64,000 nt of DNA from Liolophura sinensis (lineage: Eukaryota > Mollusca > Polyplacophora > Chitonida > Chitonidae): NCBI RefSeq assembly GCF_032854445.1, contig NC_088303.1, positions 22,639,501 to 22,703,500 of the forward strand, read 5' to 3'. The notes beneath the pieces were generated by a model. The model saw only the letters and a list, made by a program, of their open reading frames with translations. It did no database searches and was not told the origin of the DNA. Positions 1 through 11,096 of the stretch are shown piece by piece (the first letter of the stretch is position 1; each line of letters begins with the position of its first letter). Made by a program: the position numbers and the translations under genes.

Positions 1-1194
1 TTGTGTGTCAGATATACGTCAAAGGTCTAGACCTTGGGTACTTACTTACTGCTGCTGTTGGGTACTTACCTTTAACACTCATATCATGCATTTCCTATAA
101 AAATATGGCCTTTCCCTTATGACCTGACGTATCACAGAACGACCTGACAAAATGTATCACCTTGTATCTTTTGTTGGAGTTACACAATACTCTACTTTAG
201 GAAGTTTATGCAAGGAAATGGAAATATGATTAATATGACAAGAATTATTTAGCATGTTAATTATTTAACGTATTAATTACGGTTAAGATGACAGGAAAAC
301 CGGTTTATAAGAAGACAAGCCACAAAAGAGTATTGTCTAGACGAGAATACATCTTTGCCACTCACAAATGTTTGTTTCAATACTTTCGTTGTCTGAATGA
401 TATAAAAATTTCTCCATGCTTTATGTTCTCAGTGTATGTATTTATTTGTTATCTTAGTGTGTATTCCCAAGTTCAGTTCAAATGGTGGATTGACACAGGT
501 CATGGATCTACATCTATCTTCTCTCAAACTTTCCAGATGTGTGTCTTCTTGTAATTCATTGTAACTGATACGTGTACTAATTAGTAATAACATGTTAGCT
601 ATGATAAATTTGTGCATGGAAATATACAAGTCACACAATTCAGTGTACATTGTACATAGTATTGTAAGTGGTACATGTAGATTAAAGAACTGTGCAGTTT
701 AACAATGAAAAAATATTTACAAGTTATTACATAAGTAGCTGTCACAGTTTATAATATTACTTCCATCTCTTTGCACTTGTTAGATATAAAATTTTATACG
801 TGTACAGGTATGTCTTTCCTTACTGACAATGAAATTATAAAATGCAGTTTTGATAAAGCTTCTTGTTTTGGGTAAATATCGGAAGCAAACAATATTTTGT
901 AAGCTTTAAGTTACTGTTTCTTCATGTACGAGTAACTGGAGTCTGGCCTCAGTTGATTGTCCTCTACAGACAAAGACAGTGACTACTTTTGGGACGGAAA
1001 TGGTGTGAGAGGAGATTTGTTTGGTACCTGACATTGTATAAAAGTTTCCTCCACCCATAAACCTGACATCATCGTGGAAGTGAAATATTCTTGAGTATGA
1101 CATGTACATACATGTAAAATGTCTGTCAAACTTGCATGTAAATAGATGCAAGTAGATAAGCACATTGCCTTGTATGCTGTCATTATGTTTTCAG
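1..1194 (+). other. intron of the FOXJ2/3-like gene, no feature seen
   Basis: AT-rich sequence upstream of the first visible exon. Short open stretches occur but none has family resemblance or paired splice sites that fit the gene. Confidence 0.5.
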
Positions 1195-4100
1195 GGTTTA
1201 CCATATAGTCCTGAATCTGGGTTGAATTCCTCCAACAGCGTGAGCTCTCCCACCTTAGCCTCGTTAAATATTCAAATTACATCACAGTCCAACAATCAGG
1301 TGAGTGATCATTCATATAGGTGCATTAATCAGTAATCAGAGTGGTAATACGGATCCTCACAATTATGTGTGCCAGACATGACCAATTGAATATACATGAT
1401 ATACCATGCTGAGGGATGGTGTATCAGGAACTGTCAGCAAGTGAGGGAGTGGTCAGGCAACTGATGTTCAGCAAGTGTGGAGGAATAGTTTAACCTGATC
1501 TTTTGAGAATGGATAATCTCTGACCTATACATGTACCATTGAGGTTGAATGATAAAATCCAGATTCTGCTGAACTGTGGTTTCCTCTGGCCTCGGCCTGG
1601 TTTTCTCCACCTGTAAAACTTGACCACAGCTGTACAAGTGAAATATTCCTCGTTAACCAATGTCTCGTCTGATTTGTCTGCAGATTCCATCCCATTCCTT
1701 CGCCGACAACAACCTTGCCCTGGATGACCTCAGTGCCTCCTTCAGAAGTTTGTATAATAAGATGTTTCATGTGAGAGAAGGTAGTGTAAAACAATCCGCC
1801 ATCTGGGTTTTCTTTGTCTCATCATTGTTATTAAGTACTGACTAATACGTTGTCAAAACTTCACATCTGTGAACTGAGCAAGTGATTTCATCGAGTATGG
1901 ATGTAACTTGTATAAGACTTGTCAGTTTCTTCACAAAAACATCCATATACGCAAGTATATGAGAACTAACTTGTAGGTAACACCTCACATCTGAAACCAG
2001 GCTCATTCATTTCATGGAAAGCTCTACTGACATTCTATACAGGATTAAATTAACATTAATTGGATGTCATTATCTGTCATCAGACATCATGAGACTTGCC
2101 ATTCTTTATTATACCTGAAAGATTGTACATTTTATAGTTTTCATGAAGTAAAATCACACACATACATATAGGCGATTGAGATTGCTGTGACCACGCATTG
2201 TCGTTTGCACTTTAAACGTACATGTATTTAAATTTTCACACATTCATCAGATCTACACATTTATGTAGTCATCTTTCTGTAACAAAGATTTAAAAACTGA
2301 GGGTTGATTTGGGTAATAATGTAGTTGATGAACATTACAGAGCACAGGATGGCGATTTGTTTTCAGTAAATTGGATGTTGTGGTTTTGGAATGTGTGTAT
2401 GCTCTAGATTTGTGGTGAAATTATGCATGTATGATTATTTTTTGATAACATTGAGGACCAAAAAATCACAATCGTTCATATGCTGTTGTGTGCCGTATTT
2501 ACATGTATATTTGCATGCCATGCCAGGTGTACATATACGTATGACTGTCACGCGTTTGTAGCCGAAATTCAGCTATATGTGTGTAGAGATTGTCAGTCCC
2601 AGATATATGTATTTCTTCTGTACACTGTGCCCAACATCTAATTTTCCTTCATATCGCAGTCTCATTGTTCTCTTCGTATTGTCAATCCACATCTGGTTTC
2701 CCACTCATTGACACATTACTTGTGGCTTGTTCATTCATTGCAAAAAGCAGTAGAATGCTTTCCCAGAATCCTGCAGATTGACCATTGAAATAAAACAGGT
2801 AACAGGTTTGCCATCACAACAGCTCAATAGTTTCGCAGTTTTATTTACAAATTCATAATTAGAGAATTCATTATTTCATTTACATGCTCGTACACTTCAT
2901 TTGATTATAATTCCTGTGACTCATTTTACATATGCTCTTTAGCATGTTTCTACAGTAACGTACTTGAACTGTGTATTGTGACTGAGAAATGTATTTTCAG
3001 TTTCTGCCTTCATTGCTACTAGTCAGTGAAAATACTCATAAAATTATTTTAAGTTATCATATTTATAATGTTTCAAAGAATAATTCATAGTCTGGTTTTC
3101 TGGTTACTCTGCAAATATAATTATTTCTTTCAAGGTCTGTGCCCTTAAATGTGCAGTGCTTTGTATTGTATATTGTGATAAATATTTTCTTGAGATTGAG
3201 TTCATTGCTACATGCAGCAGGTGGAAAACCAGTCCTCCCTGTGTTAACTGGTAATCTCTGACACATGATTTATCCTGCCGTTTCCTCAGGTGATAACATG
3301 TTCATGTGTGCTCTAATTGACAGGTGGCCTGAACACACTACTCAATCACTCAGAGAACACTGCGGTATCAGGTAAGCCTATACAGTTGTGTTTCTATTGG
3401 CTAATTTGCCTTGGCCACTACACATTTTAGGTTCCACTGTCACGGCAACATGACAGTGGCCACTGTACATTTTAGGTTCCATTGTATCAAGGCAACATGA
3501 CCTAGGCCACTATACATTTTAGGTTCCACTATGTCACAGCAACATGACCTTGGCCACTACACATTTTAGGTTCCACTATGTCACAGCAACATGGTCTGGG
3601 CCACTACACATTTTAGGTTCCACTGTATCAAGGCAACATGACCTTGGCCACTACACATTTTAGGTTCCACTATGTCACAGCAACATGATCTGGACCACTG
3701 CACATTGTAGGTTCCACTGTATCAAGGCAACATGGCTTTGCTCACAACACATTTTAGGTTCCACTATGTCACAGCAACATGACATTGTCGCATTCCAGCT
3801 GACCTGTTGACCTATGTGTTTTGTAATACACTATAAGAAGGTGTTTCCTTTGTCAGTGAGTCAATGAATGGATATGTACTGGTATTGTGCATGTTTCTTA
3901 ACGCCATATGCACTGGCAGTGAGAAATGTTTAGATGATCATGATAAACATATGATTAAGTTGTGTTTCTTTGGCACTCCATTACACGTACATATAGCACC
4001 CATTACCACCCTTTCATAACCTGTTTCCTGTGTACTTGCGCATCTTCACATTTACATGTACTTGTAGTCTCTGTTTTCTCTTAGTTCTTTGATGTTATTT

Positions 4101-7100
4101 AGAAGCGCATTGCTGTTTAGGGAGCGTCCCCATATATCCTGCGTTTTTTCTTCACTTTTCGTGAATGGAAATCCCAAATACAAAAACGAATGGTGTAAGC
4201 TTCATTCGTTTTATCCTCAAGAAAAACAAACCAATTTGAAATGTCTCATTCGCAATTTCTTCAAAAGTAGACCGTATCATCTAAAACGACACTGACGAAC
4301 AGCACAGCAGGAGAGAACTTATAACCAGGGTGAGTGTGGAGGAGAGTAAGGGGTTTGGGGAAGGGCGGATCAAGAGGTGCATTAGCCTGGATCCACACCA
4401 ATTACTGCAACAACAACAACAGCCGCATGTAGGCCAACCAGTATATTGACAGCTGTCTGAGAAACAGGACAGGTGTCAAAAAGAGTCCCAACGGTCACAC
4501 GTGCACGGTCGCCATAACATTCAAACTTGTTCATTTCACTGGACGGGATCAAAGCGTTTGGCATGCAAAATCTTGAGAAACAACACACTCCCAGAGAATC
4601 TGATAATGTGAGTATTTAAGTATTTAGCGTAGAAAAACACAGTGCCAAAGTAAGGAGCGCTTTTTGATTTATGTTTATTCATGACAAATAAAATTAGGCC
4701 TACAAGTAGGCTAACCCCGAATCTAAATCTACTTGCTACCACTGTATTTGGGTTTGCACACGCCTTGTACATTGCTGTTTTATCTAGTCAAATTTCACTT
4801 TCCAAATCAAATGTAAATATAAACCGCTAGCTATGAAGGGCGGTGTGAAACATTAAATAAGATCGTATGGGTAGCACCTAAGTGGTAATTATACGTTGCA
4901 TGTGAGCAAAGTTCATCAGGACACGTGGTTTTAGGCTTGTTGAACAAATTTAAGGGCTATCTGCACGTATTTTCCCTCTCAATATACCTTTGTAAACAAA
5001 TAATAAAACACATAATTTTGTTCACTCAAATGTTTGCAGCTCTTATCGTTGAAACAAAAATGAAAACGTGGTATGAAACACCAATCAAATTGTACACAGG
5101 TTACATTAATGGGACTTTGTGAGAAATCTTTATTTTTCAGTCTGGCCCATTCATATGCTCACACAACCTTTTATCGCATTGACATCATCTTGCTCTTTCA
5201 GCTGAAACGGAGACCAAAGCACCTGAGCTCCACTGCACAGAATTTTAACACCTCCAAATACTGTCACAAATTCTGACACAGAAATTTACACACAATTTCT
5301 TTGGACAACTTTCTCTTGGTGCATGAACTGAAAACTTGTAAGATTTTCATCACAGATTTGTAAGGGTCATAGGCCTAGCGTCCGTTGATGCCCCACCTCA
5401 CTCCCCTTCTCTCCCCTTACCCTGTCACCTCCTCCCCTGTTAAGCCAAGCCATGTGTGCGTGCTAGTCACATGGTGAGTTTATACAATAAAAAGCTGCGT
5501 GTGGTTTGTCAGGTCAGCATGTTGAAGTTTACCACACACCATGGGATGACCTAATAACTGTATATATGCATCATCAAGTCATAATTCAGATAATTGAGAG
5601 TATACCTCATATTATAACTGTTAAAAATAACCCCAGGGGAACACAAAACATTGCAAGAAAATTCACACCAGAGGATTGCTTTTCTTATGAAAAAAAAACA
5701 CCGTGAAAAGCATTGTTCATTGACAGCCAGCACACCTCGATAGATTTTTAGGCCTATACCTGGCCGATGACAACCACCACAAGTGCTACACTCTTCTCTG
5801 TGAATCTGAAAAAAACGTACGGATGCAACAAAAAAAACGCGACGTCTATAAATCAGTTTAAGCATTTCGTGTAGCGTACTGTTGTCTTTGATCCTGTAAA
5901 AAGGGTATGCAGACAAAATACGTAACTTAATCCTTTCTTGCCAGTCAATATGTTGTTGTTGTTGCAACGAACACGCGGTAGTGGGAGCTCCTGCGGACTG
6001 CATTCTTGCGCTCTCTCTCACGGATTAATATCCTGTTGGGAGTGGATTAGCGGGTAGATCAGCCTGGTTCTGTATTTGTGCAAAACATTTCAGTATACAT
6101 CGTTTTTATTCGTTTTTCCTTCACCTTTCTCACAGCACCAAGCTGTTTCAAATTATCATTTAAACGAATGGAAAAACCATTAGTGTAGATCTGATTCATT
6201 TTTTTTGGTTCGTTTTTCGTGAATGATCAGAAATGGATATGTGGGGACGCTCATTTAAGCAGTAAACATTGAAACCCCCATTGATTTGTGTTGAATCTTC
6301 TTTTATAGGTATATTGAACAATGTTTCAAATGAGAGTAGTAACCAAACCCTTCTGAACAGCAATCCGTCTAGTTTGTTATCAAGTTCCAACTTGTTACAG
6401 GGTGAGAGAATTTACCTAAAAACCACCTGTCTTGTTCTGCAGTTTTGTACACCTTATTCTTGTCTTGTGCACGCATTGCTTATACGTGTGTGAGTGGTAC
6501 ATCTCACCCAGAAAATATTTACATGCACATATACTAACCACAAGCAACCACTAACATGACTGGTTGAGATAATGTATTATCAGTCAAAATACTTCCCAAG
6601 TTAAAAAATTTATTGTAAATCTTCAGCCTTTTCGACCTCTCAAGCACTCTGTCAGTGCAGTTTATGGATACAATTATTGACACCAAATGACACCAAAAAT
6701 TTTTTATTTGTTTATCTAAAGGTTGAAGAATTACTGTAATTGAAAAGGTCAGTTTGTAAAGGTTGTACTTTGAAGGCATTAATCATTCCATGCATGGTGG
6801 ATACACCTATTCACTTGTAATTCTGTAGCACATGTCTTGTGACATTATTGCATGTTATGATTTTTGCTATAGAGTACATGTATTTTAGGGTATTTTTACT
6901 TTCTGTGTCTATTTTTTTCTCTCTTTTTTTTTGGTGATTTTTTATTTGCACGTTTGTGGTAAGATAATGATTAACAGTGGAGCATACTTGCTGACACACC
7001 TGTGACAGTTTCCATGTTGCTCCTTACTATTCTCAAATTCTTCTTAACGATAAGGAGTGGGGGAGGCTCTGTAGCTGAGGTAGTTAGCATGCCAGCTCGG

Positions 7101-10100
7101 AGTAATGCCGCAAGAGCCTCTCACCAATGTGGTCGCTGTTCAAGTCCAGCTCATGCTGGCTTCCTCTGTGGCCGTATGTTGGAAGGTCAGACAGAATGGA
7201 TGGTTGTTGGTTTCCCCTGGGCTTTGCCCGGTTTCCTCTTGCCATAAAGCCTGCCCGCCGTTGTATGAGTAAAATATTCTTGAGGACGGCGTAAAACCTC
7301 AATCAGATAAATAAGATCTTAACCACAAGGCCCATAAAGGAGGAGGAAAATAGATCCTGACTCGTTTCACTTAGCTTGCCTACAGTATTAGACATGAAGC
7401 AGGAACAAATATTTTTTTACACAAACATTACTTACATATCACCCCCTGCTCAGAATTACTTCAAATGCAAATGGTACCTCATTTTAATTTCCATCACTGT
7501 TGTCAGTTGTTAAATATCAACTGGGGAAGTGTGCCTTGGCTGAAAGAGGACAACTTTAGATGTATTACACTTCCTTATTTTGTTCAGATAACATTGTTTT
7601 GGAAATTCTGTTGACTTCAATGCGACTTTAACATGTCCATGTTAAATAATGTCCAGGTTTTCCACTGTAATTTCTGATGTTTTTTGGTTAGCATGTGTGC
7701 TGTGGATGAGGCACAGTTTTTGGAAGTTTAGACTAACATAGATAGTGATGTGCGCTCACAAATTAAACAGCTGACATTTGCCAAAAAAATGGATGGTTCC
7801 CTCACAGTGAGGAATATGGGAATGTCACCAAAAATTGCAGTTGCTCAAAAACCTGGCTGGAAAGGAGAAAAAAGCTGATAGAAAGACATATTGAGGAAAA
7901 CAAACCAAATGCTGTATTCTTGTGGTTGTAAGATTCCAATTAAGTGAATGCTGTACATGTATATGATTATTCATTTACAAAATTTATATAAACTTGAAGG
8001 ATGCAATAAAATCACTATTAGTCTCTATAAACATATAAAGGTAGAAGTGTGGTGTGATTTTTAGTTTTAGACATTATTACGAACTGTCTGTGCCCATGAG
8101 AAGGTGTAGCGATTGGTCAAATACCACATGTGGGTGCTTTCGTGGGCTAGATTACATTGGCCACATATTTCTGTATGGCCTGTTAAAGGGACGGATGTAA
8201 CCCATGACAGGACAGGAATTGGTGATTGGTGTGGTCACACTTACATGTACTCCTGTTTATTGTAGGTTTTTTTTAAATGAACATTACTTCTAGGGCTACT
8301 GTCATTGTTTTAACGTTTTACTGGCAGTTTGGCTTTCTTGCATTAGCTGTAGGATATTCTTAATAGCGCTGTATAGCACTGGGCATTCCTCACTGTATAC
8401 ATTCAGGTTCTTTATAAGTCCTGGTATGGTCAGTGCCTAGGAATCTGACATACATGTAACTGTCATACTGAACATAATCTGGCTGTGTATTTGCAGGTCA
8501 GCAGTTCCTGTCTGGCTCCACAGAGTGGCTGCAGAATATTGATTCCTTACGGGAAAGTGTCCGGTTGGCAGGCAGCCATGACTGGCAAAATGTTGATGTC
8601 AGTCAGTTTCAGGGTATGTAGAAAAGCACTGGATAGGGCAGGTGATTGCAGAAGCTTTCCCTGCAAATAATTTATTATTTATATTTAAAGTGAATTGTCA
8701 AGATTTCGTTCTCTGATAAAAATGATATTTATTTCAATTAGATACTACTTTTGTTGTTAATTTTGATATTTTACACACCATAACATCAAAAAAGAAACCT
8801 TTTCATCTTTGATGTTCCATTATGAGCTCAGTGGGAGGATGTGACAATACAGCATCAGTCAACCTTTACATTGCTACGTCCTGCAACAAGACAAGACTTC
8901 ATAGAGAAGAAGTACAGAAGTAGTGAAAGTTGACTAGTCTAAATATTTTCGCATGAAAAGTGAAAATGATAACCCACCTTTCACGAGAAAAATATTTAGG
9001 GTAAAACACCAATCAGATAAATAAATATTTAGGGTATTCAGCCTTCACTGTGCAGTATCTTCTATAAGTTTGTATATTGCACATTGGGTGGCGTTTATAA
9101 GTTCAGAGGTGAAACCAGGCTTCTCTCTTCATAATTATTCTCCACAGTGTACTATATAAATTGATTTGTTGCAGTGGTGACGTATAAATTTGTATACTTT
9201 GTAAATGCATGGTAATCATCTGCTTTACGAGTGGTGTTACAAAGTTTTAATACAACTTTCTGATTTTTATATTTTTTGTCCAGGTTTAATGGAAACAATG
9301 AAGCAAGCCGATCTATCCAACTTGTCATTAAATCCTGAGCAGTTTGCTGACCTGGCATCCTCATTGAACAACTTTTTCAACCAGACGTCCGGTATCCATC
9401 ATAGTCCAGCACATCAGACCCAAGGCTATTCCTCCTCCTCAGATACACTGTCCGGTATGCATGCTACAACTCTGTAATTATTTATTTATTTATTATCAAG
9501 CTCCTGCTCGATGTCTCTGACTGTGTCCCTGTTACAGGCATTTTGCCGAACAGAAAAGCTAACAGAAAAAAAAATTTGGTGTCACCTTACAAGAAGGTTT
9601 TCAGCCTAACAGTTTGGCCTTATAAGGATTGCCTAAGTGGTTTGTCCAATGTTCTGTACATTAATATATGGGAGGATCAGTCTTTTAAATTATAAAGGGT
9701 AGGAAAGCTTTCACACTAGTCTGAAATGATTAATTTTGTAGAGGAAATGACAGCATTATGACTGGAGGTTGATAGTGTAGGATGTGAATTGTTTTAATAT
9801 TCTAACAAGATCATGCATTGGACACCTGGTCAGCTCATTTTAGCCAATAAATATGTAATTCTAGCAGGAATATTTGGTTTCTCTTTTCTTACATGGTTAG
9901 ACCATCAACATACTTTTGCAAAAGGCTCATAAAAAGCTATGTAATGTTCTACTATCAACAATATTAATATCTTTCCCAAATTTTAGAAAAATTAGGGTAT
10001 ATTTGTCAAGACTAATTATTGAAATAGTAGAACATTCATTCGTTTATTTCTGGAGCAGTGGATATATTGAAGCCTGGGCCAATGAATTGATTCTAGGGCA

Positions 10101-11096
10101 TTTACATGACCTGTGTCAAGAAACCATTCAATGACTGATTGCATAATTAAGCAGCCAATAGATTTAATCTTGTGGCTTGGTTAAGTTTGTTATGCACCCT
10201 TTGCAAATTAGTGCATCAGTGGCTAATTAAATTACCAATGAAATTTAGTACAGGCTTTCTTATTTCCATGATCTGATTAGATTACTCAGCATTTTTTTTT
10301 GGTTCAAGTAACAGCTTTTGAGCATGTTTCTTCAAAAAAGAAGTAACTTACAACGTTGAAATTTTGTAAAACTTTTCTTATCCTAGTGGTAATGATTGTA
10401 TTTGGTTTTAAGATTATTTTCAAAATTATCAGTCAGAAGATAGAAGGAAAAACAGCTTATCAAGGAAACTTCTGCAAGCGTTCTTATTCGGTTTTCCCAA
10501 AATGAAAGGTGCATACGTACTGTAGGTGCACATGTGCCAGTGCACCCCAAAAAGCTGTCGTTTTACCTTCCAAGCATACCTGAAAACACCTGTGAATCAA
10601 AGTCAAATAAAGCAGGCTCTGCAATTTATTATTCTGGGGAAATATTAGGTACATATCACTTTAAATACTGATGGTTTCATGTTTCTAATTTCTTTCATGC
10701 AGGTGTGAATACATTTTGTAACAGTCAAGCAGGGTCATTGTTGTTAGATGGCAGCCCCATGACAGGGGTGCCCAATGGGAGGAGTTCTGTCAGCCCCCAA
10801 ATAAGCCCCCGCCCACAGGTAAGGACATGTCAAGAAGCTACAAAGTAAATAACCATACAATAGAACTAAAGTTGTGAACTGCTGAATGAATTAGCCCAAC
10901 TTCATATGTCATCTGTGTATGTTTGCCTGACTAATGTGTTGTATCAATGTCCATCTGCCAGTGTTTGTGGTGTTTGTTGTAGAGTGGTTCCAGTACATAC
11001 AGTCCTCAGACGTCACAGGTGATGCAGTTACGCTCAGCTTCACACTATGCCACAGACGAAATAGAAGATGACTTCAACTGGGATAAGCTTTTGTAG
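1..11096 (+). CDS. FOXJ2/3: FOXJ2/FOXJ3-like forkhead transcription factor, 3' part (eight exons)
   Basis: Nuclear DNA-binding transcription factor of the FoxJ2/3 group; the forkhead domain is not in the window and must lie to the left. What is visible is the post-forkhead regulatory region. Three blocks match my memory of human FOXJ3: '[16 protein letters not shown]' (human has [15 protein letters not shown]), the block from '[16 protein letters not shown]' through 'DVSQFQ' into '[13 protein letters not shown]', and the acidic end '[10 protein letters not shown]' (human DDFDWDSIV). Between them are Ser/Asn/Gln-rich stretches typical of activation regions. All eight exons join with consistent phases, mostly phase 1, and end at TAG 11094-11096. 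No frameshift or internal stop was found, so the gene looks intact. FOXJ2 versus FOXJ3 cannot be decided, since invertebrates usually have one FoxJ2/3 gene. Confidence 0.85.
1195..1299 (+). CDS. FOXJ2/3: FOXJ2/3-like exon a (Ser-rich linker)
   Basis: Open in phase 0 for 35 codons, bounded by tttcag and cag|gtgagt. It reads [18 protein letters not shown] and then TLASLNIQI. This resembles the Ser/Asn-rich stretch that follows the forkhead domain in FOXJ3 (SSLNNSLSDQSLASVNLN in human, from memory). Confidence 0.75.
1684..1780 (+). CDS. FOXJ2/3: FOXJ2/3-like exon b with the [10 protein letters not shown] motif
   Basis: The acceptor is ctgcag. The exon encodes the family signature [16 protein letters not shown]. 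Two donors are possible: cat|gtgaga after 1770, and gaag|gtagtg after 1780. The second is chosen because it ends in phase 1 and keeps the next exon open; the first would put a TGA in the next exon's third codon. Confidence 0.8.
1781..3323 (+). other. intron of the FOXJ2/3-like gene, no feature seen
   Basis: AT-rich intron without recognisable repeats, exons or regulatory elements. Confidence 0.5.
3324..3371 (+). CDS. FOXJ2/3: FOXJ2/3-like exon c
   Basis: A 48-nt exon bounded by gacag and tcag|gtaagc, phase 1 on both sides. It reads [15 protein letters not shown], comparable in position to the 'QGLMNIPSESS' stretch of human FOXJ3. Support comes from phase and position rather than strong conservation. 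Confidence 0.65.
3411..3785. repeat. minisatellite, about 47-bp unit, eight copies
   Basis: Units contain 'ccactacacattttaggttc' followed by either 'cactatgtcacagcaacatg' or 'cactgtatcaaggcaacatg'. The two variants roughly alternate, which suggests a higher-order dimer. It lies about 40 bp inside an intron of the FOXJ2/3-like gene. Confidence 0.85.
4122..6252. mobile_element. 2.1-kb DNA-transposon-like element with terminal inverted repeats
   Basis: The left end gagcgtccccatatatcc (4122-4139) and the right end ggatatgtggggacgctc (6235-6252) are inverted complements with one mismatch in 18. The interior has no recognisable transposase, so this looks like a non-autonomous element. A 156-codon open frame on the minus strand (5551-6021) resembles nothing I know. 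A target-site duplication is not clear: TTTA occurs next to both ends but may be chance. It sits in an intron of the FOXJ2/3-like gene. Confidence 0.55.
6309..6401 (+). CDS. FOXJ2/3: FOXJ2/3-like exon d (Asn/Ser-rich)
   Basis: A 93-nt exon between ttatag and cagg|gtgaga, phase 1 on both sides. It encodes a low-complexity stretch including [20 protein letters not shown]. Such Asn/Ser/Leu-rich text replaces the His/Gln/Pro-rich region of vertebrate FOXJ3. It starts about 55 bp after the right end of the inverted-repeat element described separately. Confidence 0.65.
6402..8496 (+). other. intron of the FOXJ2/3-like gene carrying one SINE
   Basis: Apart from the SINE at about 7058-7315, this is AT-rich unique-looking DNA without exon signatures. 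Confidence 0.45.
7058..7315 (+). mobile_element. tRNA-derived SINE, family A
   Basis: Full-length but diverged copy. The tRNA-like head has an A-box-like 'tctgtagctgaggtagtt' and a B-box-like 'gttcaagtccagc'. The body has 'tttgcccggtttcctcttgc', and the tail 'ggcgtaaaacctcaatcaga' ends in ATAAATAAG. The same family recurs more than a dozen times in the window. Confidence 0.8.
8497..8613 (+). CDS. FOXJ2/3: FOXJ2/3-like exon e ([16 protein letters not shown] block)
   Basis: A 117-nt exon between ttgcag and cagg|gtatgt, phase 1 on both sides. It encodes [18 protein letters not shown] followed by [12 protein letters not shown]. This aligns without gaps to the FOXJ3 block recalled as [20 protein letters not shown], and it is one of the strongest identifiers of the gene. 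Confidence 0.85.
8991..9034 (+). mobile_element. tail-only SINE family A insertion with 11-bp target duplication
   Basis: A 22-bp insert, taaaacaccaatcagataaata (9002-9023), is exactly the family A SINE 3' tail. It is flanked by the direct repeat aatatttaggg (8991-9001 and 9024-9034). This is the expected product of extreme 5' truncation during LINE-driven insertion. Confidence 0.6.
9284..9454 (+). CDS. FOXJ2/3: FOXJ2/3-like exon f ([11 protein letters not shown] block)
   Basis: A 171-nt exon between gtccag and tccg|gtatgc, phase 1 on both sides. It encodes [20 protein letters not shown] then [17 protein letters not shown], a nearly residue-by-residue match to [20 protein letters not shown] and FADLCSSLNQFFTQTG of FOXJ3 as remembered. 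A Ser-rich tail follows. Confidence 0.88.
9455..10702 (+). other. intron of the FOXJ2/3-like gene, no feature seen
   Basis: AT-rich intron. No repeat family or coding motif recognised. Confidence 0.45.
10703..10818 (+). CDS. FOXJ2/3: FOXJ2/3-like exon g (Ser/Pro-rich)
   Basis: Bounded by catgcag and ccacag|gtaagg; enters in phase 1 and leaves in phase 0. It encodes a Gly/Ser/Pro-rich stretch ending [15 protein letters not shown]. Length and phase fit both neighbouring exons. Confidence 0.75.
10983..11096 (+). CDS. FOXJ2/3: FOXJ2/3-like terminal coding exon with acidic tail and stop
   Basis: The acceptor ttgttgtag opens a phase-0 exon of 37 codons plus TAG. It ends [15 protein letters not shown], matching the conserved acidic/aromatic C-terminus of FOXJ2/3 (DDIQDDFDWDSIV in human FOXJ3). 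The position of the stop right after this motif marks the natural end of the protein. Confidence 0.88.
   Translation, partial: SGSSTYSPQTSQVMQLRSASHYATDEIEDDFNWDKLL

Noticed and set aside
3280-3323. Earlier acceptor (ttcctcag) for FOXJ2/3 exon c
   Set aside because: Using it would insert an in-frame stop or break the phase. The acceptor at 3323 gives phase agreement on both sides.
5551-6021. 156-codon minus-strand frame inside the inverted-repeat element, considered as a transposase
   Set aside because: No DDE, zinc-finger or helix-turn-helix pattern is visible and the composition looks random. It is kept only as a remark in the element entry.
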